Origin: Macrothele yani
Lineage: Eukaryota > Arthropoda > Arachnida > Araneae > Macrothelidae
NCBI GenBank assembly: GCA_039090855.1
Contig: CM076995.1
Coordinates: 118,804,270-118,868,269 of the forward strand
Reading direction: 5' to 3'
Length of the DNA: 64,000 nt
Position numbers and translations under genes: made by a program. Positions 10,523 through 20,850 of the stretch are shown one piece after another; positions within the stretch are counted from its first letter, which is position 1, and each line of letters begins with the position of its first letter. A model generated the notes under the pieces. That model was not told the origin of the DNA. It saw only the letters and a program-made list of their open reading frames with translations, and made no database searches.

Positions 10523-12962
10523 TCAGGACGAAGCAGTCGGGGTAAATATTTTTCTTCTACATTTCCTAGATGCAAAGTCATGTATTACAGAATCATAATT
10601 TAAAGACTGTGTCACATCACTCTCCAAAGAAAGCAGAGCTAATGATGCCAGTTTCGTTTGTCGCGTGGTTGATCGTAAGGGATATTTCAGTCTTTTCAGC
10701 AAAGAAAATGATCTCTCACTTGTACAATTTGAAATCAGTAATGTCATGAACATTCTAAGTGCAGTCTCAGTGTTCGGAAATGTGGCTTCTAAATTGTTTA
10801 CCTTCAAAGTTTGCAGCATCTGGGGAATGGTTGCATGCTCCCCCATCATTGAGGAGAATTGCAAAAACTCATCGGCAAACTGGTCGTCAAGGTCATTGTT
10901 ATAGTATTCCTGCAATGCTTTTGCCTCTTCAAAAATTTCAGATCTTGATTTTTTTGTAAAAAATTCCAATTTTCTCATTATATTTTCATAAGCACTTTTT
11001 CTTCTTGAAAGCTGAGTGACTAAAGCATCACAAAGCACATAATGAACCTGAGTTCTAAATATATCCCTTGCACTGAGTTCTATATATTCACTGTTACATT
11101 CATCTAGGTGTTTATTCTTGGGCACTTTCTTTCTTCGAGAATCATGACCATGGTATTGCACATTTTCATGTTTTAGCTTCCTCTTCATAGACTTCAAAAT
11201 TTTTTCTCACGAACTGAATGAATTCAATTAACAACTGGAAAATTTCAGGTACTTCAGAAATATTTTCTTTTGGATTTTGGCAAGTTTGATTTGCACAGTT
11301 TAATCTCTGAAGTATTGTGTCCCAAACTACTGTGCTGATCGATATTTCCATTGTTCGCATTTTCTTCAGTAGTGATTTTGCTTCATCTCTTGTCTGTGGA
11401 GAATCATCTACATTTTCTGACAGAAATACTAAAACTTTCTCTATTTCACGATAATTTTTCCTCACTGATCGTGTAGCTGCAGCATCTGCACACCATCTGG
11501 TAACTGACCGACTCTTCAGTGTGAGTGATGAATTTCCATGTGCTTCCTGGACTTTCTCCTGAAGCATCTTCCAACGGTGAGTTGATGCAGAAAAAAAGTA
11601 TAGAGTTTTTGCAAAAATGTGAAAAAAGAGAGAACTTTAAACCACAACTATCTATGCTATTCACACCAACTAAATTTAAAGTGTGAGCAGAACATGGCAC
11701 ATGTTCCGCTAGTGGATTGATTTCCCTAATGCGTGTTTGAACACCAGAATACTTCCCAGACATGTTGCTGGCATTGTCGTAGCTTTGCCCACTGACATTC
11801 ATAATATCCAGGCCAGCCTCCTGTAGAAAAGATATCATGGTATTTGTAATGTTTTCTGCAGTATGTCCATGGAATGGAATAAATGTCAAAAACCGCTGTT
11901 TTGCTTCACAATCTTTGTTGACATACCTTATGATAAAAGCCAGTTGATCTATATGTGTAATGTCTGGAGTAAAGTCAACTATGACAGAAAAATATTTTGG
12001 CATTTTTATTTCATCAGTGATGACATTAAAAACACGTACAGCCATGAATTAAACAAATTCATTCACACATGTTGAAGATAAGTAACTGGTGTTACCACTT
12101 CCTGGATTCCTAAATTTTTCCAAGTGTTGAGCTAAGAATGGATCAAATTCTGCAATGAATTCTAAGTAGCCCAGGAAATTTCCATTTTGAACTGATCCTA
12201 TTGTTTCATCATAACCATACATTGGCAACCCACGAACTGAGAGATACTTAACTGTTGCAACAACTCTATGAAAAACATCTTGCCAGTACTTAGATTCATT
12301 CCGATACTACATAACTATCTGACAGTCAATGCGTGCAGAAGCATTCATGCGTGATGAATAGTCACATACTGCTTGCCTGTGTATGTGTGAATTTTCATGC
12401 TCTGTAAGACGTTCACTTGCATGCTTCCAGTCAGAAAAACCTGTGGATCCTAATGCTGTAGTGCTCCTAGCATACAATTTGCATATCCAGCAGAATAGTA
12501 AACAAGTTGATGGGTATAAAAGAAGCCAGTCGCGTTTTACCTTCTCGTTATTTTTTTTTTTTTTTTTATTCTGAAAAAATTACCTTCTGTTAAGAAACGC
12601 TTTTTACCACAGATATCCTTCCCTGTGAATGCCAGCAACTTCAAATCTTGGACTGGTGGATTGTTCAAAAATCATTCGCCCATTTCTTCTGTAATTTCTC
12701 CCTATAAGGCAGGATCCACTTCATTCATTGTGGAACTTGTGCTCTCTTCATTAGATGAATTCAAAAGATTTCCCAAATTAGGAATATCTGTCATGTTAGA
12801 TGATTCTGACGTCAGATTACTGGCTTCCAAAGACAAATTACACTCAAGAGACTCAACAGTAGTAAAATTAGAGGAATGTGTAGGAATTTTGGGACCAAGT
12901 GAAATATCCAATTTTTTAATGGCAAAACGTTCAATGCTATCTATCATGCTGCAGGTCATCAT
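10523..12962 (-). pseudogene. hAT transposase relic, ZMYM1/DUF4371-like
   Basis: Reading the minus strand from 12962: a Ser/Glu-rich N-terminus, then VDPAL and FLNNPPVQDLKLLAF. Next comes a TTF/ZMYM-type finger region with CWICKLY and GFSDWKHASERLTEHENSH (12.4-12.5 kb), then KYWQDVFHRVVATVKYLSVR and GSVQNGNFLGYLEF. The DUF4371 core at 11446-12045 includes YFSVIVDFTPDITHIDQLAF and YDNASNMSGKYSGVQ; a C-terminal hAT dimerisation region at 10523-11197 includes ISNCTSERSFSLLKRLKYPL. Several stops (for example after CQIVM, and before MAVRVF) and frame changes break it. It would have excised and inserted hAT TIRs as a dimer. Family confidence is high; it is certainly inactive. Confidence 0.88.
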
Positions 12963-13073
12963 CCTTCAGTTTCAATTGTTTGGCTTTCTGTTTAGCACTG
13001 CCGGATAAATATGTTCATTTTGACATAATTTAACTGTTAAATATTTCAACTTAAATATATTGTTACAACTAAC

Positions 13074-14472
13074 CAGGGGCGATTCGTCATTAGGGGCCAG
13101 AGTGGCCGGATCCCACCTAAAAATTTCTATTTCTAGAAATATTTTTTTTTGCCCTTATTCTTATACCTTTCCCTTCAACAACCATTACCTAAAGGAAAAG
13201 TTTCCTTCAAAAACAAAAACTATTCCCTGAGGAAAGAGATCACGTTCAGAGTGTGAGGTTATTGGGGCCAGCTCCAACAGGTCCCAGTAACATCACTACG
13301 CAAGCAAAGAGGAGACGATTTCCTCCGTCTCATTCAGTATGAAGACCTACATACAACACTGTCTTAACCGCGTGTGGAAAAAAGATGTGGCTAATTTGAT
13401 TGGCTGGGAGAGTATTCATTTCCTTAACGCCGTGGGTTGACAGAGAACTCCGACCAAGCTCAAGGGTGACGGAAGATTTTCAAATGCCGTAGCAAAGTTC
13501 AGTTAGTTGTTTTCTTCTGTGCGGGTCTCTCTCGGTGATGTGTTGTTCCTTTGTGTCGTGACTTTTTTGCTTGTCGAGTACAATGACTAATAGAGTGGAT
13601 ATTTTGTTAATATCTCCGTTCTTTGCTTTAAATCTGGAAGAAAAGCTTCATTTAAAAAAACTCAGTGCTTATCACCCCCAAGAATTTTTAGTTTGAGCTT
13701 CACTTAAAAAACAGTGCTCATTAGCCCAAGAATTTGAGTCGAAAAGCTTCACTTAAAAAAACTCTTTGCTTATCAGCCCAAGAATTTGAGTTTCCAAGAG
13801 TATGAAGTTTACAAAGTGCTTTGCAGAACTAATTTCAGTGTTAACTAAGATGACTTTCTATGTTAAAAATAAATTAATAAATGAGAACCTGTAAGTATAA
13901 TTTGCACATGATTACATATGTTTTTAGGTTTCACAAAATCTTTGAAAAAAAAAGGTTAAACCTTTCAAATAATGCAAATGGTAGTATGGTACTCATTCTA
14001 TATGGGACGAAATTCATGAAACATTCCCTCCCTGCATATATTTGGAGTTAATTTTTACACTACATTTTTTTATCCTGTGATTATTATTCCTCAGTTGAGA
14101 AATCTGAAGAAACACAAAGCACAACTAATCTATTTTGCTCATAATAGATTAGTTTTTTTTTAGAAAAAAAACAGAATAGATTAGTTTTTTTTTAGAGGAA
14201 ATTTTTGCTCAGAATAGATTAGTTGTGCTTAAATTTCCTCAGAATAGAGCACAAATGCATTCTATTGTGAAGGAAATTTTTTTTTCGTGTGCAATACATT
14301 AGTTGACACATTCCTACCTGATTTGGGCATTATTGTGAGTCAAGGGGTAAACAGAGGCAAAGTAAAAGAATCTGGGGGGGTCTGAATAGTTGGCCTAATG
14401 AGTTTTTTTTATTTCATTGTTGGACTTCGGCTACTGGCCCCCACCTGTTTCAGTTGCCACGAGCCGCCACTG
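13074..14472. mobile_element. Non-autonomous hAT element, 1.4 kb
   Basis: Perfect 8-bp target duplication CAACTAAC at 13066-13073 and 14473-14480. Ends are CAGGGGCGATTCGTC on the left and, reversed, CAGTGGCGGCTCGTGG on the right, matching the CAGNGGCG pattern of hAT TIRs. The interior has no transposase. It shows three similar blocks at 13.65-13.80 kb (CTTCACTTAAAAAA repeated) and AATAGATTAG repeated at 14.13-14.23 kb. It sits just upstream of the hAT transposase relic, inside the larger hAT. Confidence 0.9.
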
Positions 14473-14711
14473 CAACTAACTAAATTTGATTATATATAAA
14501 ATTAACATATATCCAACATTCCATCAGACTACAAGAAATGCAACGCAAAATACAAACAATCCGTCACGTTCGCGGTTACAGTTACGACAACGACAAGCCG
14601 TGTGCAGGAAGTTGAAGGATCAGTTGAGTTTAGGTGCTTTCGGAGAAGCAAGAAAAGGTCACGTGAATCAATGGAAGCGATCCTCCTTCTCAATGGCCAC
14701 TTGAAGGTTAT

Positions 14712-15440
14712 AGACCGTATGCATTGACGTCACGAAACCGTGGTTCGCGTCATGTTTTCGTCTGTTGCTTTCTTTCAGAACAACTGGTGTACAAGTGAGA
14801 TCAAAGATGCATTACATGGGCTACGTAAGTGGGTTATCTGGCGCTCAAAAATAGCTTTATTCTGATAAATTAAAGTTATTGGGCAATTGTGGTGACCCAT
14901 ATGTAATTCCATACTCATTTTTCCTGAACAATATTGAGTTCTTGCCACGAATAGGACACGGCGATATTGTTAATTATTTCGTTTTTTGTACGAACGCCTT
15001 CACTCCCGAGCAAATGAAATCGTGCAAGTCATTCATAAAGAAAGGTTAATTCCAGTCTAAAGATCTTCATAGAGTTTTTGTAGATAACGCATCAGTAAAT
15101 TTATGAACATAACTGTTACAAGATGTAAACTACACACTCTAATGTTTCTTCGTTTCCGGTCATCAATGTCAACCCTGCTGATACGTGATAACCACAAATT
15201 TTGGCGCTTCTGAATAAGTTTTTTTATAATTCTGATCCCACTTCGTTCACTCAGATGGTAATCTATAATAGGACACAGCATTATCTCTCCCACTTAGGTT
15301 ACCGCAGCCGAAAATAGCACATAACACCATCTTCCTTAACGCTCCACAATGCAAATAAATCCAAGCCGTGTTTGTACACCAGTTGATCACCAGGTCTGCT
15401 AGGATTATTTACCTTGCTGTGACGTCATATGCATACGGTC
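14712..15440. mobile_element. THAP-containing DNA transposon derivative
   Basis: The ends are inverted: GACCGTATGCATTGACGTCAC at 14715 and GTGACGTCATATGCATACGG before 15440, both next to TA. The inverted words include a TGACGTCA palindrome. Inside, on the minus strand, is a THAP-type zinc-binding domain (next entry). THAP domains occur in several transposase classes (P, and PIF/Harbinger relatives such as ISL2EU); which class this is cannot be decided, because no catalytic domain remains. Confidence 0.7.
15057..15330 (-). pseudogene. THAP domain remnant
   Basis: Two frames together give a C2CH THAP domain. The first reads MVLCAIFGCGNLSGRDNAV and SYYRLPSE, with the CxxxxC pair and the aromatic YYRLP segment. 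After a frame change the second continues KRQNLWLSRISRVDIDDRKR and NIRVCSLHLVT, giving the C..H pair. The domain binds DNA and would have been the N-terminal targeting domain of a transposase. No downstream catalytic part is present before the right end of the element. The break after SE is a small indel or a lost intron; I cannot tell which. Confidence 0.65.
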
Positions 15441-15688
15441 TATTAAACCACTGAAACTCATTAATGGTCACGTGTTTACGTGAAACTCGAAACTCAAACT
15501 CACTGCATGCAAGTACCACATTTAAAAATACATGACTCATGAGCATGCAAAAATAAAAAAATAAATTTTAAATATACACAAACAAAATTCCCATTAACTA
15601 AGTACACATTTATTTCAAATTTGGGAGCCCCCAAAATCGGGGGCCCTGGGCACGTGCCTCCGTGTGCCCTCACGTAAATCAGGGCCTG

Positions 15689-15760
15689 GTCACAGGAGTC
15701 TAAGCGCTGACTTCTGACCGAGTGGGCAGGAGTTTGAGGCATGAGTGCTATACCTGTCTT
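15689..15760 (+). other. 3' half of a tRNA-like sequence split by the hAT
   Basis: Begins GTCTAAGCGCTGACTTCTG and continues to a GAGTTTGAGGC block that resembles a B box. The missing 5' part, GGTGTCGCAGT, sits at 7856-7866, before the left hAT end. Together they read as a tRNA-derived SINE head or a tRNA pseudogene with the insertion in the A box. No downstream SINE body was identified. Confidence 0.55.
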
Positions 15761-16079
15761 ATGGCACTAGCTGTCTCCGGAGTCAGTGGTCACAGTTTTA
15801 CGATGTATCTGCAACTTTAATGTAGCAGTTGTATGCAGAAAAGTCACGTGGACAAGAGATATCTTAACTTAGCTCGTTGTGTAAGGACCGAAATAAGTGA
15901 CGGTGCTAAAATTCGGACACTTGTCGCCCTACAATTTTATTCTTTCTGAGAGGAGATGGGATATCTTCGGGTGAGCATCCTAAAAATACCCCCCCCGTAA
16001 GGCCCAAGGCGATCTCTCTAGTCCAGATTACATTCATCGGGCTCCATAGAGCATCGTTAGCACCAGTCGTTCCGCGTAG
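15761..16079. other. Spacer, no gene recognised
   Basis: Contains a C8 run near 15990. The 79-codon minus-strand frame at 15906-16145 runs into the satellite and has no resemblance that I know. Confidence 0.5.
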
Positions 16080-17300
16080 CCTCACTTCCCCTAATCCATT
16101 TCCGCTAATTTCGTTTGCCCTAATCTCGTTTCCCCTAAATCTCATTTCCCCTAATTCACTTTTGCCCTAAACGCGTTTACCCCAATGGCGTTTCCCCGAA
16201 ATCGCTTTTACCCGAATTCCCATTTTCCCTAATTTCGCTTGCTCTAATCTCGTTTCCCCTAATTCACGTTTGCCCTAAACACGTTTACCCCAATGGCGTT
16301 TCCCCGAAATCGCTTTTACCCGAATTCCCATTCCCCCTAATTTCGTTTCCCCTAAATCTCGTTTCCCCTAATTCACGTTTGCCCTAAACACGTTTAACCC
16401 AATGGCGTTTCCCCGAAATCGCTTTTACCCGAATTCCCATTTCCCCTAATTTCGTTTCCCCTAAATCTCATTTCCCCCAATTCACGTTTGCCCTAAATAC
16501 GTTTACCCCAATGGCGTTTCCCCGAAATCGCTTTTACCCGAATTCCCATTTCCCCTAATTTCGTTTGCCCTAATCTCGTTTCCCCTAAATCTCGATTCCT
16601 CTAATTCACGTTTGCCCTAAACGCGTTTACCCCAACGGCGTTTCCCCGAAATCGCTTGTACCCGAATTCCCATTTCCCCTAATTTCGTTTCCCCTAATCT
16701 CGTTTCCCCTAAATCTCGTTTCCCCTAATTCACGTTTGCCCTAAACACGTTTACCCCAATGGCGATTCCCCGAAATCGCTTTTACCCGAATTCCCATTTC
16801 CGCTAATTTCGTTTGCCCTAACTCGTTTCCCCTAAATCTCATTTCCCCTAATTCACTTTTGCCCTAAACGCGTTTACCCCAATGGCGTTTCCCCGAAATC
16901 GCTTTTACCCGAATTCCCATTTCCCCTAATTTCGTTTCCCCTAAATCTCATTTCCCCCAATTCACGTTTGCCCTAAACACGTTTACCCCAATGGCGTTTC
17001 CCCGAAATCGCTTTTACCCGAATTCCCATTTCCCCTAATTTCGTTTGCCCTAATCTCGTTTCCCCTAAATATCATTTCCCCTAATTCACTTTTGCCCTAA
17101 ACACGTTTACCCCAATGGCGTTTCCCCGAAATCGCTTTTACCCGAATTCCCATTTCCCCTAATTTCGTTTGCCCTAATCTCGTTTCCCTTAAATCGCGTT
17201 TCCCCTATTTCACGTTTGCCCGTATTGAGTTTTTCCTAATTCGCGTTTGCCTTATTTCACGTTTGCCCTAATTTATATGTGTCCTAATTTTTATTAACCG
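16080..17300 (+). repeat. Higher-order minisatellite of 15-bp subunits, copy L
   Basis: Built from about 15-16-bp subunits of the form TTTNCCCNAANNNCG (for example TTTCCCCTAATTTCG, TTTGCCCTAAACACG, TTTACCCCAATGGCG). These are arranged in higher-order units of seven or eight subunits. The marker CAATGGCG falls at 16183, 16291, 16400, 16509, 16633 (CAACGGCG), 16757, 16880, 16989 and 17113, giving spacings of 108-109 or 123-124 bp, one subunit apart. The minus strand has a G3-G4 run about every 15 bp. The right end (about 17300) carries a unique CGAAATAAAACG end shared, inverted, with copy R. Confidence 0.93.
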
Positions 17301-17975
17301 AAATAAAACGGTGGGTTTTGATATCGCAAGATAATTATTCTTTCCTTTCTTGTCGATGACTTCGTTAATCATGCCAACAAAAGTGTAAAGTGCACATGGT
17401 GAGGACCATTATACGGTTAGTCCTTAACGCAGCCATTGTATCCGTCACGCCCCCACAGATAAAGTACTACATCGCACTAAACTTTTATTAAAGCGAGAAA
17501 TAGAGTTGTGAACGCAGAAGGCCCACTTTTTAAGAGTTCTTAGCGTACTAGACCCCTCCCCTCTCCCCACCTTTCGTCCCCTGGTGGCCAAACCATTTTT
17601 ACTAAAAAATTAGAAACTATAATCCAAACGATTTCACATCAGGAGCTGTATTTTACGCCCTTTAGCCAAAAATCTATGCGAAACATGAAAAAGTGACTAT
17701 GCCTAAAAAGTAGTCTTCGCCATAAACGGAATCGAAAGTTAAAAGTATTTTTTTCAATTGGATGTTTAGAAGCAAAAATATGGAATAAAATGTATTTCTA
17801 ATTCAACATCACCTGCATTTACGCCCTCTAGCTGCGAAATTGTGCATCGTATAAAAAAAACGAAATGTAGGATCATCATTCGCACATTTCAAGCTTTCCA
17901 GCGCAAAAAGAATATTTGAAATCGGACTAATAGTTGCAGAGATATTGTGTCTACAGACGGACGGACGGACAAAAC
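17301..17975. other. Diverged repeat ending in (GGAC)n, no gene
   Basis: Non-coding DNA with two related halves, each having a TTACGCCCT word (TTTTACGCCCTTTAGCC and ATTTACGCCCTCTAGC). It ends CAGACGGACGGACGGAC at 17950-17970, like the 150-bp array at the window start. Probably an old dispersed repeat. Confidence 0.55.
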
Positions 17976-18062
17976 AGAAAACATAAACACGATCTGTTTT
18001 ACAAACTACGTGCTACAAATATCCTCTTACACGGCGCGGCAAATGTCCTTCGCTCGCCCTTG

Positions 18063-18587
18063 TTTGGATGGATGGATGGAGGGCTTTTGGAAGAAACAAT
18101 ACTATTTTAAAGAGCAATATGCCATTATGTCTCAAAAGAAAAGTGTTTAATCAATGTATCCTTCGAGTTCTTACATATGGATGGGAGACATGGATCTTAA
18201 CTAAAAGAGACATAGAAAGGCTGCAGCCAACTGAAAGAGGCATGGAGAGATACATGCTTGGTGCAACCAGGAGAGATGAGAAAAGGAACTCATGAATAAG
18301 GAAAATGACAAGAATGGAAGACATGATCAGAGTAAAATCTTTGAAAAGGCAATCGGCTGGACATGTTGCCAGAAGAACGGACCTCCGACGGACAACCGAA
18401 ATTCTGGACTGGATTCCAAGGGACAGGAAAAGACCCAGAAGAAGACCACATTGGAGATAGGTGGATGAAATTCGAAAGCATGCGTGAGTGAGATGGTGGA
18501 GACTGGGGCAAGACAGACAATTGTGGAAGAAACTTGGTGAGATCTCCATTCATCCAGCAGTAGATTGATAATGGTTTATGATGATGA
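18063..18587 (+). mobile_element. RTE 3' fragment, diverged, plus strand
   Basis: A 5'-truncated RTE relative of the large copies. The frame at 18068-18295 reads WRAFGRNNTILKSNMPLCLK and RKVFNQCILRVLTYGWETW, the RT C-terminal part, then breaks. The nucleotide match continues to AGCAGTAGATTGATAATGG and a TGATGATGATTA tail. It is more diverged than copies 1-3, so older. RTE copy 2 landed in its microsatellite tail. Confidence 0.85.
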
Positions 18588-18599
18588 TTAAATATACAT

Positions 18600-19915
18600 C
18601 ATCATCATCATCATCATTGTCAACCATTATCAATCCACTGCTGGACGAAGGTCTCCCCAAGTTTCCTCCACAACGGTCTGTCTTGTGCCAGTCTCCTCCA
18701 TGTCACCCCTGCATACTTTCGAATTTCATCCACCCATCTCCTATGTGGTCTTCTTCTGGGTCTTTTCCTGTCCCTTGGAATCCAATCTAAAATTTCGGCT
18801 GTCCATCGATGATCTGTCCTTCTGGCAGTATGTCCAGCCCATTGCCATTTCAGGGATTTAACTCTGATCATGATGTCTTCCACTCTTGTCATTTTTCGGA
18901 TCCACGAGTTCCTCTTTTTATCTCTCCTGGTTACACCAAGCATGCACCTCTCCATGCGTCATTGAGTTGTCTGCAGCCTTTGTATGTCTCTTTTAGTTAA
19001 GGTCCACGTCTCTGCACCATACGTAAGCACTGGAAGGATGCATTGATCAAACACTTTTCTTTTAAGACATAATGGTATATTGCTCTTGAAAATTATGCTG
19101 TTTCTTCCAAAAGCTCTCCAGGCAAGTTTTGTACGCCGATTAATTTCTTCATCAATGTGACCCTCACTTGATATCTGCTGTCCAAGATAAACGTACGTGT
19201 CTGTTATCTCCAGCTTTTCTCCATCAATCGATAAATCTTCATTTCTTGTAAAAGCATTGAACATCACTTTTGTCTTCTGAAAGTTCATTTTTAATCCCAC
19301 TTCTTTACTCTTGTCAGCAAGTTCCTGGATCATACTCTGCAGCTCTGATGGGGTAGTTGCAAAAATGACTACGTCATCAGCAAAACGAAGATGGGTTAGA
19401 TAATCTCCATTAATCTTTATCCCCTTGTTTTCCCAGCTCAGTGACTGAAAAACACCCTCCAATGTGGCATTAAAGAGCTTCGGAGATATGGTGTCACCTT
19501 GTCTCACTCCCTTTCCAATTTTTACGTGTGTTGTATTTTCAAACAGCCTAATCTTTGCACTTGCATTCTCATAGATGTTATTAATAATATTAATGTATGC
19601 ATCTTCAATACCGCAGGTTTTCAGAGCCATTGTAACTGCTGATGGTTTCACCGAATCAAAGGCTTTTTCATAATCGATAAAAGCCATGCACAATGGAAGT
19701 TCATATTCCCTCGCTCTTTCAATTAGTTCTCTCAGCACGTGGATATGATCTATTGTGCTGTAGCCACTCCTGAATCCAGCTTGTTCTCTCGGTTGAGCCA
19801 TGTCTAGTGCTACCTTCAAGCGGTGTGAAAGAACTTTAGTGAAGATTTTATAAACTACTGATAGGAGGCTGATAGGTCTGTAGTTTCCGAGATCCTCAAT
19901 GTCACCTTTCTTCTT
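18600..19915 (-). mobile_element. RTE LINE, copy 2, 5'-truncated
   Basis: Perfect 12-bp target duplication TTAAATATACAT at 18588-18599 and 19916-19927. The 3' (ATC)n tail starts at 18600; the 5' end is truncated inside the RT region (about 19915, near the RPISLL motif). The element lies tail-to-tail against the older RTE fragment, using that fragment's TGATGATTAAATATACAT end as target. Dead on arrival: it lacks the endonuclease. Confidence 0.93.
18620..19819 (-). pseudogene. RTE reverse transcriptase C-terminal half, copy 2
   Basis: One frame from 19819 to 18620 interrupted by a single TGA at 18956-18958 (QTTQ then stop then MERCMLG; copy 1 has QTTQSSMERCMLG). It has [45 protein letters not shown] and an intact [12 protein letters not shown] active site, then [18 protein letters not shown] and the C-terminal VQQWIDNG. 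This copy preserves the normal FADD and YVYLG segments that copy 1 has lost. Truncated upstream of the RT fingers. Confidence 0.87.
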
Positions 19916-20009
19916 TTAAATATACATATATTTTCCTAAATCTGACGATAAAAAATTACATACAACGATTTTTCTCCTAAATTTGACGATAAATCCGATT
20001 TTTTTTTCC

Positions 20010-20640
20010 TGAATTTTGGCGATAAAAGAAACGTTTTATTTCGCTCAACGAAAATCAGGACAAACATGAATTACGGAAAACATGAATTTGGGAAAACGCG
20101 AATCAAGGCAAAGGAGAATTAGAACAAACTTGATACAGTAAATGTTTTTAGGGGAAACTTTGACACGGACAAACGTGTTAAGGGCAAACGTGTATTAGGG
20201 GAAACGAGATTTAGGGGAAACGAGATTAGGGAAAACGAAATTAGGGGAAATGGAAATTCGGGTAAAAGCGATTTAGGGGAAACGCCATTGGGGTAAACGT
20301 GTTTAGGGCAAACGTGAATTAGGGGAAACGAGATTAGAGCAAGCGAAATTAGGGAAAATGGGAATTCGGGTAAAAGCGATTTCGGGGAAACGCCATTGGG
20401 GTAAACGCGTTTAGGGCAAACGTGAATTAGGGAAACGAGATTTAGGGGAAACGAGATTAGGGGAAACGAAATTAGGGGAAATGGGAATTCGGGTAAAAGC
20501 GATTTCGGGGAAACGCCATTGGGGTAAACGTGTTTAGGGCAAATGTGAATTAGAGGAAACGAAATTAGGAGAAATGGGAATTCGGGTAAAAGCCATTGGG
20601 GTAAACGTGATTAGGGCAAACGGGAATTAGGGGAAACGGG
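20010..20640 (-). repeat. Higher-order minisatellite, copy R (inverted)
   Basis: The same repeat as copy L in opposite orientation: GGGGTAAACG, GGGGAAACGCCATTG, GGGAATTCGGGTAAAAGCG subunits in the same order. Its unique end at 20010-20060 (CGTTTTATTTCGCTC, then AGGACAAACATGAATTA) matches the inverted right end of copy L, so both are copies of one dispersed element with internal tandem repeats. It is shorter and its inner part is diverged. A family B SINE abuts its other end. Confidence 0.9.
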
Positions 20641-20648
20641 TGTTCACC

Positions 20649-20850
20649 GGTTTAAGGACCACCGTGAGCAACTCAATGGGCTATAAGCAGTCTCCCGTCC
20701 CTAATTTAGGGTCACTGGTTCCAGGGAAGGGAGAGAGCCAGTGCCGTAAGACAAACACAACATCCATGCCTCACCGGGATTCGAACCCGGACCCCCTTTC
20801 GGATGAATGATCAGAGGCCATCGCTTAGACCACTGCGCCACCGGGCCGGC
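20649..20850 (-). mobile_element. tRNA-derived SINE, family B, copy 2
   Basis: Same head and body as the copy at 8638 (B box GGGTTCGAATCCCGG reversed at about 20777-20791), but the 3' poly-A is missing and the 3' end is truncated or blurred against the minisatellite. No clear target duplication. Confidence 0.85.

Larger units (their letters stand above)
7867..15688 (-). mobile_element. hAT transposon (ZMYM1/DUF4371 type) with nested insertions
   Basis: The left end reads CAGGGCCCGATTTACTACA and the right end, reversed, CAGGCCCTGATTTACGTGAG, followed by GGCACGTGCCCAGGGCCCCC, which I recall as typical of this hAT group. The flanking 8-bp duplication is GTCGCAGT at 7859-7866 and GTCACAGG at 15689-15696 (six of eight match). 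Independent support: joining 7866 to the base after the right duplication restores a tRNA-like sequence (GTGTCGCAGT then GTCTAAGCGCTGAC). The minus-strand transposase relic lies inside. Later arrivals inside it are a SINE (8638-8867), a foldback element (9385-10370), a small hAT (13074-14472) and a THAP element (14712-15440). Remaining interior stretches (8880-9385, 10370-10520) hold nothing that I recognise. Confidence 0.8.

Noticed and set aside
16080..17300. Telomeric repeat or CRISPR-like array
   Set aside because: Subunits are variable 15-mers in higher-order units, not a short uniform telomere motif; there are no unique spacers as in CRISPR, and the genome is eukaryotic.
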